A stretch of DNA of 33,844 nt from a bacterium. GTDB lineage: Bacteria; Bdellovibrionota_C; UBA2361; SZUA-149; JAGRAN01. Within the stretch, counting starts at the first letter, position 1. The number at the start of each line of letters is the position of its first letter. The stretch lies in contig JAUIIP010000007.1 of assembly GCA_030431555.1 (NCBI GenBank), forward strand, positions 1 through 33,844. The letters run 5' to 3'. The position numbers were made by a program, and so were the translations under genes. Positions 8,769-18,514 of this stretch are shown here, piece after piece. The notes beneath the pieces are model-generated. The model worked only from the letters and a program-made list of their open reading frames with translations, did no database searches and was not told where the DNA came from.

Positions 8769-10263
8769 GGCACCTCTCTGCAAATAGTGCGGACAAAGAA
8801 TACTCATACCACCGCTTAGAGTCCAATCGCTGCTCCTGCTCCAAAATCCAGTATTCGATCGAGTGCCAGCGACTGGCACTCGGCTTAGCGCTAATGATCT
8901 CCTGCTTATTGGACTTTACGAATGAGAGCGCATCAATCGACATGATTTTGATGTCGCTCAAGCTAAGTCGCGAGTCGGTTCGATATGAAAGCGCTAAGTT
9001 AGTTCGGGCAACTATATATTCGACAGGAGTGATGCTCGCCGCCGCATACATCCACAACACAATCAGGATGGCGGCGCGAGTTAAGTTCACTTTGCTGCTA
9101 CGCAGGGAGCATAGGATAACTGCAAACAAAACGGCGCAATATAGGACTGTGTAACTAGCGTAAAACTTCTCATAGCTGAGGCCGTAGAAAGTTACGTACA
9201 AAAACATTCGGTGAGCTGCTGAACCTAAGAGCAACAGCGAAGCCATAACGAAGCATAACAGCAGCATTTTAAGCACTGCAGAGCTCTCGCGATAGTACGT
9301 AAAAACCAAAGCTAGGTTAAGACCCGTCAACACTACAAGCTGCCAAAACCCTGACTTCACGTAGGCTTCCGTTTCGCGAAACTCAAGCGGCAAGCCGCCC
9401 TGAAGCATCTTGTCCAACTGCAGGTAAAGAAAAACCAAGTACAGTACGACTATTCCGAGAATAATTACACCTGCGCTTATTTGGTCGCATTGCTTTGCTT
9501 CAGTTTTCCAAAGAACGACAACATCCTTAGTCCAGACAGTCAGAAAAGCCAGGCAAAAAACGGACACTGCAACCATGGCAAGCAGACGCCAAAAATACTC
9601 GAGTTCAAATAGAGACAAAACAAAGTCAGTCAGTCGTTGGTATACGTTTTCAAACAACGACTGAAATGCCGCATCCGCTGAACCGAGCAGCGGAACGACC
9701 AAAAAGACCGACAGCAATGCAAGCAGCGCCAACCCTTTAAAGACACTGCGCACTTCAGGGCGCACACGCATCCCTTGCTCAAGGTATCTTGATGCTAAGA
9801 ATTCATGATAAAGCGCAGAGGCGTGAACAACCCCAAAAACGGTCTCGACCGCAGAAGCCATGCTTGCAAATATCGCCCGCACGAAGCTTTCGAAAATCGC
9901 CTGCTGCTCCTTAACCCGAACCATCAGCATCAAGAACCCGATGCTCATCGGGATGAACAGCATGTGACAGAGTTTTATGAACGGGTTTTCGAAAACCGAA
10001 TAACTCAAACAAACAATCAGCAGCGGGAAATACCAGTACCAAGCGCACTTGCGGACAAAGCTTCTCTCGCCCAAAGCGAAATGCGTCAGTAGAAGCAGGC
10101 CTGCCATGAACAGCGTCGCGTTGAAACCCAATGCTAGTACGTAACGCTCCAATACTCCCCAGAGAAACACGACCCAGAACAGCGCCAGACCGGTGACACA
10201 GAACACTATTTTAGGCAGCGGAAGAGAAAATATCGGAGAGAAATTCTTTAATTCTTGATTCAC
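8761..10263 (-). CDS. DUF4173/DUF4153-like polytopic membrane protein
   Basis: 500 aa, many TM helices; 'VFLVVPLLGSADAAFQSLFENVYQRL' core and overall layout of DUF4173; stop overlaps the convergent gene's stop by 8 nt. Confidence 0.7.
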   Translation of the reverse strand: MNQELKNFSPIFSLPLPKIVFCVTGLALFWVVFLWGVLERYVLALGFNATLFMAGLLLLTHFALGERSFVRKCAWYWYFPLLIVCLSYSVFENPFIKLCHMLFIPMSIGFLMLMVRVKEQQAIFESFVRAIFASMASAVETVFGVVHASALYHEFLASRYLEQGMRVRPEVRSVFKGLALLALLSVFLVVPLLGSADAAFQSLFENVYQRLTDFVLSLFELEYFWRLLAMVAVSVFCLAFLTVWTKDVVVLWKTEAKQCDQISAGVIILGIVVLYLVFLYLQLDKMLQGGLPLEFRETEAYVKSGFWQLVVLTGLNLALVFTYYRESSAVLKMLLLCFVMASLLLLGSAAHRMFLYVTFYGLSYEKFYASYTVLYCAVLFAVILCSLRSSKVNLTRAAILIVLWMYAAASITPVEYIVARTNLALSYRTDSRLSLSDIKIMSIDALSFVKSNKQEIISAKPSASRWHSIEYWILEQEQRLDSKRWYEYSLSALFAERCLK

Positions 10264-10392
10264 AGCAATAACTCCAGGCCATTCAAGCAGCTGAAATTAT
10301 TATCGCTGACGTAAGTGAACTCGGAGTGAAGTTGCTGCGAAAACTGGGCGAAATTCGATAAAAAGCTTCAGTTAAGAGCTGTTACCCGGCCC

Positions 10393-11277
10393 TCAGGGTC
10401 TGAGTTCACGGCTGACCCAATCTCTGAATGATTCAGACGGATTTGCATTAGCCATATACTTCCACACAAGAGAATTCAGAGGAGTCTTGTTGTCTCTAGC
10501 ACTTCTGATACGCCTCTCGAACTGAAAAAACCCATACCTCGGAGAAAGCTGTTCTTCGACCTGTTCGTAAGATCCCTGCTCATGTTCTAACAACCAAACA
10601 GCCGACGCAAAGCCGGAACGATGTGTGCCGTTTGAGCAATGCACCAAAATTGGAAGCTGGGCAGATTCGTATAAGTCCAGGAGCTTGTTAACCTTCTCTG
10701 GGGAAGGTAGGTCCAAGCTGCTCAAGCGAATATGCTCGTAACGAACTTCCAGTTCGTCAGCGATTTCCGCTTCTGTTGACTCCCCCGGCTCCGGAGTCTC
10801 GTCGCCAAGTCGTAGATCTATCAAGGTCTTGATTTGCTTGGATACCAACAGCGAGCGTAAATCGTCATTGCCCATTTCACCCGAGCGAAAAAATCTACCC
10901 GGAGTCACTTCATGAAAATTATGAAACAGCGCAAGGTCAACAACGTATTCCGACACGTCATCGAAGTTACCTACAAATGTTAAAAAGTCATCCGCAGCCA
11001 GCAATACAAACAGCCCAAAAGTACTATAAAACAGAATCTGCCAACGCTTCGCGCTCCCCTGCTCGCAATCTGCGCTGGTTGCTTGGATAATTCGTCGAGC
11101 GAAGAACCAGCAAAGCCCAACAAGGAGCAGCATCGTAATGCCTTCCATACCGAAATGCTGAACATCTTCGCCGTTACCGATATCGATTAGAATATCGGCA
11201 ATAGTCAGTGTAAGCAGTGACAGCAACAGAAAATTCAATCTGCGCCGTCTTGAAAAGAATATCACGAGCCACCCCAC
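10393..11277 (-). CDS. membrane-anchored tyrosine/dual-specificity-like phosphatase
   Basis: Three N-terminal TM helices, then 'HEVTPGRFFRSGEMGNDDLRSLLVSKQIKTLIDLR...LPILVHCSNGTHRSG' with the CX5R P-loop. Confidence 0.8.
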   Translation of the reverse strand: MGWLVIFFSRRRRLNFLLLSLLTLTIADILIDIGNGEDVQHFGMEGITMLLLVGLCWFFARRIIQATSADCEQGSAKRWQILFYSTFGLFVLLAADDFLTFVGNFDDVSEYVVDLALFHNFHEVTPGRFFRSGEMGNDDLRSLLVSKQIKTLIDLRLGDETPEPGESTEAEIADELEVRYEHIRLSSLDLPSPEKVNKLLDLYESAQLPILVHCSNGTHRSGFASAVWLLEHEQGSYEQVEEQLSPRYGFFQFERRIRSARDNKTPLNSLVWKYMANANPSESFRDWVSRELRP

Positions 11278-11371
11278 CTATTAAGTGCCAGCACCAGATA
11301 ATGCGAACGAGCCGCCATCTCGCATTTCACATACCATGTGGTTGACGCTTGGAGAATGGAGAGCAGAGGTT

Positions 11372-12595
11372 TTACTTAATGGGCGACACGTAACAGCCCT
11401 TCTCAGCCGACAGACCGCTTATCCGATCTGCCGCTTCGAGCGCAAATCTAGCGGCCATGCCGTATTTGCCCGTATCGATTGAGTGATAGCCGTCGTCAGA
11501 ATTTACGCCGATATCAAACCTGTTATGCAGACCGCTATCGCCGTCGTGAATGTCAACGCCTCCCCAAGCGAAGATATGACCGCCTCGGACCTGCGACTTT
11601 CCCCAGTCAATGGCTACTTCTCTAAGAGCTGGAACAATTTTCGATAGTGCCTCGAGAGAGTTGTTTGCGATACTTTGCAGCTGCTGGTGGTCAAGTTTGG
11701 GCTCGGCAGGCACCAAATCGAAAGATTCGGCAATTTTGCAATGCGGGTACCATGACAGATAAAAGCGGCCTGCCCCGAAGTTAACTATGTCTCCGAGCGG
11801 GGCGAGCACTAAAGTCGTTGAGCGAATGTCACTCCCGCCTTGAGCTCCTTCTAAATGAAGCGCGAGCTTGTAACGATGCATCCAGCGCCTGCACTCGCAG
11901 TAACCTAGTGTCGAATCGATAACCAATCGACTCTCCCAGGAACAGTTAGCCACCTGCGTGTAGTCACCTAGACTAGAGCCATCGCTCGTTTGAATCTTAA
12001 ACCCAGTGCCAGCCCTTGATATAGACTCGACGCTGGTACCTCCGACAAAAGTAATCAAGGGATTTGAAAAAACTGCTCTCGCAATCAGATCAGCTAAGTA
12101 GTGAACATTGACCGAGCGTTCCGGTGTCTCAAAGACAGCTTGGGCAAGCTCCGGATTCAAACCGCGCAAAGTTTCCGCCCGCCGCACCGGTCGCAGCCTG
12201 GTCTCACCGCAGTAGCTTCCAGGAACTTCCCGAATAATTTCGTCAACTGAGCGCAGATGCGCTTCGACTTCTTCTGATGTAAGCATGCTGTCGCGATGTA
12301 CCGCATACAAGAAGTTATCGGAATAAGCTGACTGCGGGATTACCTGGGCTAGGTGGCGTTCGAAAAAATCGAAGAAGATCCTTGCACCGAGCACCATTTG
12401 TCTGGCTGACGCCAAGCTTTTGTCCTTAGCAAAGATATACCCCAAATGGATCTTGCCCTCGTTCCACAGGCTGGCTCTTTGCAGCGGCTGGAACTCGCGG
12501 TCAAACAGATGAACCTCCATCCCCCGCGAGGCGAGTTCGAGAGCTAGTGCGCAGCCCTGAATGCCGGCTCCAACAATCCCTACGGCCATCCTCAA
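11372..12595 (-). CDS. FAD-dependent oxidoreductase (DAO-type)
   Basis: 'MAVGIVGAGIQGCALALELASRGMEVHLFDRE' Rossmann GxGxxG; ATGA overlap with the upstream glycosyltransferase stop. Confidence 0.85.
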   Translation of the reverse strand: MRMAVGIVGAGIQGCALALELASRGMEVHLFDREFQPLQRASLWNEGKIHLGYIFAKDKSLASARQMVLGARIFFDFFERHLAQVIPQSAYSDNFLYAVHRDSMLTSEEVEAHLRSVDEIIREVPGSYCGETRLRPVRRAETLRGLNPELAQAVFETPERSVNVHYLADLIARAVFSNPLITFVGGTSVESISRAGTGFKIQTSDGSSLGDYTQVANCSWESRLVIDSTLGYCECRRWMHRYKLALHLEGAQGGSDIRSTTLVLAPLGDIVNFGAGRFYLSWYPHCKIAESFDLVPAEPKLDHQQLQSIANNSLEALSKIVPALREVAIDWGKSQVRGGHIFAWGGVDIHDGDSGLHNRFDIGVNSDDGYHSIDTGKYGMAARFALEAADRISGLSAEKGCYVSPIK

Positions 12596-13752
12596 GCCCT
12601 TGCAGACATACTAAGAACCGCTGCTACCTCGCTTGCATAAGGCGCGAACTCTGCTGCCTGCCTAGCACTCTCCTGCGCAAGCTCAGTCTCACCTCTCTTT
12701 CTTAGCAGCAGTGACAACAAAACGTGCGCTTCCCAGTTCTCAGTTTCAAACTCAATACAGCTTCGGCATGCCGCCTCTGCTTCAACGAAGCGAGCTAGGG
12801 TCTTATAAGCTTTGGCTTGCGAGTAGAAAAGCATCGACAAAACCTTCGCATCATATGGACTCGGTAGGTTGCTGCTGCGGTCTATAATTGTTTCGAGAGG
12901 TTTAAGATAGAGCTTGATCAATCGAGGACGATCGGACAGCAGTTCAATACTTCGCTTAAGCGCAGCGGCTTCGCACGCCACCTCGGCAATCAAGCGCTCC
13001 TCTTCCCCCAGCGCCGCCTTCTTTAGCACAAGCATAAGCTGCTTGCGGTGCACCTTAAGCGCGTTCAAAATCCAATCATCAGAGGTGCCTCGTCTCCATT
13101 TGCCCGACACATTCCGGGAATTGGGTGGATAGATCCGCTTAAAGTACCGTGGACCGGGCACTCGCAGTGCTTCTCCGCGAGTAAGCAATACGGAGCTCCA
13201 TATGCATTCTACGGCGAAGCCGGCGTAGTCATTCGTCGGAAATGGCGTTCGCTCCAGCACACTGCTTCGTGTTAAACCGCGCCAAATAAAGCCTTCGGCG
13301 CTGGCGTAGTAAAAAGTCAGCAGACGGTTAAAAACCGATGAGTTGTCGACGTTAAAAGTCGTAACACCGGCCTTAGCGCCAAATTGCTGAATGTCGGAAT
13401 ATGCCACGCAGGCGTCCGAATTGAGCTCAATGGCCGCATGCAGTCGCTCCAAGTAGTCGGCACTCCAACTGTCATCGTGCGGCAAGACAACGAACAGCGG
13501 AGAATCCACCTGGGTCAAAAGAGAGCCAACGTTCTCGGCCCAGCCGAGCACAGATTGATTCACGGCTGCTTTGAAGCGAGCGTCCGCCAAAAAAGGCTTA
13601 ATGCTATCCAGAGTCAACTGGTGATCATCAGTCGGCTCTATAGCGACTCGAACGTCAAAGTCTGAAAAGGTTTGATCCTGAACGGAAGAAAGGGTCTTAG
13701 CAATAAAGTCGTGAGAACGATACGCTGGTATACAAACAGTTATTTTGGACAC
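12592..13752 (-). CDS. family 2 glycosyltransferase with C-terminal TPR-like region
   Basis: 'ITVCIPAYRSHDFIAKTLSSVQDQTFSDFDVRVAIEPTDD...VLPHDDSWSADYLERL' GT-A fold; C-terminus 'AKAYKTLARFVEAEAACRSCIEFETENWEAHVLLSLLLRKRG' is TPR-like. Confidence 0.88.
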   Translation of the reverse strand: MSKITVCIPAYRSHDFIAKTLSSVQDQTFSDFDVRVAIEPTDDHQLTLDSIKPFLADARFKAAVNQSVLGWAENVGSLLTQVDSPLFVVLPHDDSWSADYLERLHAAIELNSDACVAYSDIQQFGAKAGVTTFNVDNSSVFNRLLTFYYASAEGFIWRGLTRSSVLERTPFPTNDYAGFAVECIWSSVLLTRGEALRVPGPRYFKRIYPPNSRNVSGKWRRGTSDDWILNALKVHRKQLMLVLKKAALGEEERLIAEVACEAAALKRSIELLSDRPRLIKLYLKPLETIIDRSSNLPSPYDAKVLSMLFYSQAKAYKTLARFVEAEAACRSCIEFETENWEAHVLLSLLLRKRGETELAQESARQAAEFAPYASEVAAVLSMSARA

Positions 13753-13831
13753 ACACCTACTCCTCGGCTGGTCCGATTATACCCACGCCGCCGGCAGACT
13801 CAACTCCCAGCCCACGCAGGACACCGACTAC

Positions 13832-14854
13832 TTAGCCCAGAGCCCCCGAAGGCAGGAAAATATCCTTCCGTGAGCGGTGGGTGGGAAACAGATTATACTT
13901 GTGAATTTTATTAATCATTAGTCCGTCTATGTGCCGCACGATATCGGGAAACTCGCGGTTAAGGTCCATCAACAGTGATTGATATTCTTCAAAGTCGGCG
14001 ACTTCGATGTCGAATTCGTAATCCCATTCCGCGAGGCACTTAATCGCAAACACTATGTTTGCTTTGCGCCGACAGTAGTCCAGGAACTCCGTTTCACGCT
14101 CCTGAGAAACATAGTTCGCGTGAACCATAATCTTATAGAATAGTCTGCCCATAATTTCATGATTAAGCACCAAATTGTAGCGCACAATCACTCCAGAGCG
14201 CTCCATCGCTCGTATGCGGTGGAGAACAGTATCGACTGATACGTCGACCTTGCGAGCTATGTCGCTGGCCGCAGCACGAGAGTCTTCCGCCAACAGGGCA
14301 AGAATCTGAAAGCTAACTGCATCGAGCTGCACAGGTTTATGCTCCGCGGTGGCGATCGATCCGCGGGGTTTTCGCCGAGTGTTGCGAATGAAGTAATCAC
14401 GGGTAAGGTACTCGCCAACAAGATTAACTTCGAAGACTCGGTCACGCACAAATGAACTATAGCGGAACAGGATACTGTCGAGCAGTTTACCCATGTCGAA
14501 TATTTCTCTTACCTTGACTGTTACGCCCAGGTCGAATCGCCCGTAGGTCCTAGCTACCCAGCATACGGCTTCGTGCTTACTCAGATAGGAAATCATCTGC
14601 TGAACGTCAGCTTCGCGTGCGTTGTGAAGTTTGAGGAAGATTTTATAGAAGGCGAAGCCAAGCTTAGCTGTATTGGGAATCATCGTGAAAACTTTAATCA
14701 CGCCGAGCTCTTGAAGGCGCATTGTTCGATATCGCACAACATCTACCGACATCCCTGTGCGCTTCGCGATTTCTACATATGACGCACGCGCATTGCGATC
14801 CAGTTCGTAGAGCAGGCGTCGATCGCGCTTTTCAATTTTGACAGCTTTATCCAT
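13832..14854 (-). CDS. tandem Lrp/AsnC-like winged-helix transcriptional regulator
   Basis: Start set to ATG at 14854 (MDKAVKIEKRDRRLL). Two AsnC-type HTH halves: 'DRRLLYELDRNARASYVEIAKRTGMSVDVVRYRTMRLQELGVI' and 'SFQILALLAEDSRAAASDIARKVDVSVDTVLHRIRAMERSGVI'. Confidence 0.85.
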   Translation of the reverse strand: MDKAVKIEKRDRRLLYELDRNARASYVEIAKRTGMSVDVVRYRTMRLQELGVIKVFTMIPNTAKLGFAFYKIFLKLHNAREADVQQMISYLSKHEAVCWVARTYGRFDLGVTVKVREIFDMGKLLDSILFRYSSFVRDRVFEVNLVGEYLTRDYFIRNTRRKPRGSIATAEHKPVQLDAVSFQILALLAEDSRAAASDIARKVDVSVDTVLHRIRAMERSGVIVRYNLVLNHEIMGRLFYKIMVHANYVSQERETEFLDYCRRKANIVFAIKCLAEWDYEFDIEVADFEEYQSLLMDLNREFPDIVRHIDGLMINKIHKYNLFPTHRSRKDIFLPSGALG

Positions 14855-14951
14855 TATTTTCCGACAATGCCTCCGCTTACCCCAATATAATGGAAAATTT
14901 GAATGAAACTTCCATTTATTGCGAAATGAAGATATTCGATTTGGAGGCCTG

Positions 14952-15818
14952 ATGGCAACAGCATGCAAACAAGCAGATGAGCGCCTAACGGCGATACTGC
15001 ACCTCAACGTCGCAGTATTCCTGTTTGCTATGCCGGCAGTCATCAGCAAATTCGCTGACTTAAGCCCAATGGCTGTAGTTGTTGGTCGCGGCCTATTTGC
15101 CGGACTTGCGCTGTGGAGCGCACTTTCTCTGCGCCCGAGTGCTACTTACAACGTTTCGGCGAAGACTCTCAGAATCACGGCCCTGCTCGGGGTAATGTAT
15201 TCGCTCCAGTTATGGGCCATCTTCAAATCCGTGTCTCTTTCCTCCCCCGCGCTGGCAATACTGTGTTTCTGCAGCTACCCGCTGTTTACGACTTTCCTTG
15301 AGCCGATCTTCTTCAAGACCCGCCTTCGAAGTGAGAATATAGTTAGCGTAGTCCTTGTCGCGCTCGGATTGGCTGTTGTGACACTGGATGCTGGTATTAA
15401 CACTGCGTCTCAGGGAGGAATACTGCTCGGCACGTTTTCAGGCTTGCTGTTCGCGCTTATTTCGCTGATCAACAAAGCTGCACTTCGGACAACTTCCGCA
15501 GTTGAGCTCGGTTTCTTCCAGAATATGTTTATTATGATTTGCAGTTTGCCGTTCTTACTGCTTGATATGCCGCCGCTCACGCCGACCAACATCGTCCAGC
15601 TGTTGTTCATGGGTGTTGTGTGCTCCGCTTTCGGGCAAACGCTGTTCGTTTCAACCTTCAAACGGGTAGACGTTCAGATGGCCAGCATATTTCTCTCGAT
15701 GGAGCCTGTGTACGCGGCGCTGCTCGCCTATATTTTCTTGGGGGAGCAGCCTACCCCTTCGCTGTGCATTGGTAGTCTGCTGCTTATCGGAGCGAGTGTC
15801 TATAGCAGCCGCAGATGA
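14952..15818 (+). CDS. EamA/DMT family transporter
   Basis: Ten TM helices in two EamA repeats; '...FKRVDVQMASIFLSMEPVYAALLAYIFLGEQPTPSLCIGSLLLIGASVY'; GGAGG 5 nt before ATG 14952. Confidence 0.9.
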   Translation: MATACKQADERLTAILHLNVAVFLFAMPAVISKFADLSPMAVVVGRGLFAGLALWSALSLRPSATYNVSAKTLRITALLGVMYSLQLWAIFKSVSLSSPALAILCFCSYPLFTTFLEPIFFKTRLRSENIVSVVLVALGLAVVTLDAGINTASQGGILLGTFSGLLFALISLINKAALRTTSAVELGFFQNMFIMICSLPFLLLDMPPLTPTNIVQLLFMGVVCSAFGQTLFVSTFKRVDVQMASIFLSMEPVYAALLAYIFLGEQPTPSLCIGSLLLIGASVYSSRR

Positions 15819-15821
15819 AGC

Positions 15822-16742
15822 TTAGCGGCTGGGAACAACCAACACTGGCACAGGACTGCTGCGAATCAAGCGTAGAGTTGTACTGCCGATTATCAGCTCA
15901 GCAATGCCGGAGCGGCCGTGAGTGCTGATTACTATCATCTGCACCCGTCTATGGCGTGCAAAATTAAGGATTGATTCGTGCGGATCGTCTTCGCTCTCGA
16001 CCACTACCGAGTTCACAGGAATATCGGGGAAAAATTCGGAGATTTCCTGCTCGATTGCTTGATTCGCCCGCAAATGAAGCTCAGCATAAATCTCGTCTAC
16101 GTCTTCTCCAAGAGCATTGTGATATGTCGCTCGGGTAGGATCCTCGACAACGTGAAAAAGCGTAATCAAAGGATCGTGCCTGCCCTCTATTCCCGCCTGC
16201 TCACGTGCAACCTGGTAAGATTGTTTTGCCTCGTCCGAAAAATCAATCGGAACAAGGATATGAAAATTTAGGGTATCATTCGGCGGAAATGCACCGTCGA
16301 GAATCTGCTGCGATGGGATGGTAAGGACCGGTATTTTTGAGGCATGAACTACGCGCTCCGTAGTGGAGCCGAAGATCGTATTAAGAAAACCAGAGCGACC
16401 ATGAGTCGCCATTACGATCATAGATACCTGATTGTCCTCAGCGTATTTTAACAAATCAGCAGACGGGCGCGACGTAGAACGGATGAGCTGACATTGAAAA
16501 CTAGTGTCACCTAGGTGCTGCTCCGCGACTGCGTTCAGCTCGGCAAGCAGGGCCCTCTCTGCGTCATCATAAAGAGCAGACTTCTCGTCTTTTTCACTAA
16601 ATAGCGTGCTGAAGAAATGATTTTCTTCTTCAACAACACTAACAAGATGAATCTCGTCGCCGCTGCTTGCCTGCTTGCGGGCAAATGGAAGTGCAGTAAG
16701 CGAGTGTTCCGAGAAGTCGGTAGGGACAAGTATAATGCTCAT
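15822..16742 (-). CDS. tandem universal stress protein (UspA) family
   Basis: Start at 16742 (MSIILVPTDFSEHS, GAGGAA upstream); two Usp domains with 'MATHGRSGFLNTIFGSTTERVVHASKIPVLTIP' and 'ISTHGRSGIAELIIGSTTLRLIRSSPVPVLVVP'. Confidence 0.93.
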   Translation of the reverse strand: MSIILVPTDFSEHSLTALPFARKQASSGDEIHLVSVVEEENHFFSTLFSEKDEKSALYDDAERALLAELNAVAEQHLGDTSFQCQLIRSTSRPSADLLKYAEDNQVSMIVMATHGRSGFLNTIFGSTTERVVHASKIPVLTIPSQQILDGAFPPNDTLNFHILVPIDFSDEAKQSYQVAREQAGIEGRHDPLITLFHVVEDPTRATYHNALGEDVDEIYAELHLRANQAIEQEISEFFPDIPVNSVVVESEDDPHESILNFARHRRVQMIVISTHGRSGIAELIIGSTTLRLIRSSPVPVLVVPSR

Positions 16743-16980
16743 GAATTCCTCGAAATAAGGCTGCACTCCTATTATGCCACATTTGGCTTTACGCAGACAA
16801 AGCAGTTCCAAGGCTTATCTCCGTTCGTACAGGTCGTGAAGCATTTATCGAGAATATATCTGAAGTTTAAAAGAGCTGTGCATATAATGCAGGAGCGCCA
16901 AGGATTCGAAGAAGTCTTGTATATTGCGTCTTAGTTCTTTATAAGCAGATTCATCTATTGATCCAACTGGAGACCGCTTA

Positions 16981-17712
16981 ATGAGAACCTTGCTTTCTGC
17001 TTTTTGTATTGCTCTTATCTTTTCTTCTACAGCATTCGCGCAGTCATGCGACGACATGCCGTCTTATAAGGAATTCAGGAAAGCGTTGACGGAAGCGCGA
17101 AAGGCGAACAACGGCGGCCTCAATCTGGATATGTGGGGCACTATAGTCGACCGCAGCGGTGAAGTCTGCATGGTTACGCGAACCGGAGAGAATCCTGGAG
17201 ACCAGTGGCCCGGCAGCAGAGTGATTTCAGCTCAGAAGGCGAATACGGCTAACGCATTCAGTCTGCCTAAGCTCGCCCTATCTACAGCGAATCTCTATTC
17301 CGCCGTGCAGCCCGGGGGAAGCCTATTCGGTCTGCAAGAAAGTAATCCCGTAGATACCGAAGTTGCTTACGAGGGCCGAGCATCAAGATTCGGAACCAAA
17401 GACGACCCGATGGTTGGAGAGCGAATCGGTGGTGTCAACGTTTTCGGCGGCGGCCTAGCGCTTTACAATAAAGACGGTAAGCAGCTTGGAGCTTTAGGCG
17501 TAAGTGGTGACACATCCTGCGCGGACCACAACATCGCTTGGCGCACCCGGGCAGCTTTGGGACTCGATAACGTTCCCGGCGGCGTTAGTCCGCAGAAAGA
17601 TGACAACATCATCTACGACCGCAAGAACGGCGCCAGCGCTGGGGGCTACGGCCATCCAACTTGCGGCGGCTCAGAGGTCGAGGTTGCAAACAAACTCGCT
17701 CAAAAGAAGTAA
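16981..17712 (+). CDS. secreted GlcG/HbpS-like (heme-binding fold) protein
   Basis: Signal peptide MRTLLSAFCIALIFSSTAFAQ; 'WGTIVDRSGEVCMVTR...WPGSRVISAQKANTANAFS...VGERIGGVNVFGGGLALY' matches GlcG. Confidence 0.8.
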   Translation: MRTLLSAFCIALIFSSTAFAQSCDDMPSYKEFRKALTEARKANNGGLNLDMWGTIVDRSGEVCMVTRTGENPGDQWPGSRVISAQKANTANAFSLPKLALSTANLYSAVQPGGSLFGLQESNPVDTEVAYEGRASRFGTKDDPMVGERIGGVNVFGGGLALYNKDGKQLGALGVSGDTSCADHNIAWRTRAALGLDNVPGGVSPQKDDNIIYDRKNGASAGGYGHPTCGGSEVEVANKLAQKK

Positions 17713-17720
17713 ACTTCTTC

Positions 17721-18308
17721 TCAAGTGGTGAAGCGATTGGCGTATGCCTCAGGCAGCAGCTCCTCGAGCAGCCTGTCGATCTCGCCGGCTCGCTCCACCA
17801 CTTTGAGGCTTCTGGAATATTCCGGATTTGCCCGATCGTTGCGCCAAGGAGCCTCCCAATTGCGGGTGGTCTCGACAAATTCTCGGGCAAACTCCTCGCT
17901 GTAGTCCAAGCAACCTGTAACCGCGACATCAACATAGGACTGCAGAATCGGCGACTGCATACTCGGACGCATCGGCTCGGTCGGAGCGTACAGCCATACT
18001 GAAGCATCGCCTAGGTTGGTGTCTTCCAGCAATTCAATTTGCTCGTGCTCAATAAGCTTACGGACGTAGCTGACTTCTCTAGAGTCGAATGCTTCAATTT
18101 GCTCCTCGGTGACACCGATCAGCGCACCATTGCAGGCAGCCTCTGCGCTCAACCTGACTCCAAGCGGTGCCCAACCATAAAGCGGAAAGCCGCTCCAAAA
18201 GCGCCTGTAACCATTCACGCGAGCCTGAATTACCTCTTGCGAACTGGATGTCTGATTACGAGCTTCGGCGCTTATCAAACTGCCGTAGCCAAATATAAAT
18301 TGTTTCAC
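17721..18308 (-). CDS. gamma-glutamylcyclotransferase (GGCT-like/AIG2-like) family protein
   Basis: 'MKQFIFGYGSLISAEAR' N-terminal FGYGSL signature; 'VNGYRRFWSGFPLYGWAPLGVRL'. Confidence 0.85.
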   Translation of the reverse strand: MKQFIFGYGSLISAEARNQTSSSQEVIQARVNGYRRFWSGFPLYGWAPLGVRLSAEAACNGALIGVTEEQIEAFDSREVSYVRKLIEHEQIELLEDTNLGDASVWLYAPTEPMRPSMQSPILQSYVDVAVTGCLDYSEEFAREFVETTRNWEAPWRNDRANPEYSRSLKVVERAGEIDRLLEELLPEAYANRFTT

Positions 18309-18514
18309 CGGCGAACCGTCCTGGCGTTGTAGCCCTCACCAGGGCTGCTTCCACAACTACTGATTTCCCGTATACTTCCGATACTACTGCTTAAAGGAAA
18401 AATAGGGCAATCCACAAGCGGTTAAGGGTCCTTATGATCCCAATCATTTCGCTCAGTCTACTCTACAACCTACCATTATTACACTGTTAATAACCTCACG
18501 CTGCGGAGAGTACA

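Noticed and set aside
18331-18346. AGCCCT-CACC-AGGGCT short hairpin
   Set aside because: Only 6-bp arms, no T-tract, located upstream of the minus-strand GGCT gene; too weak to call functional.
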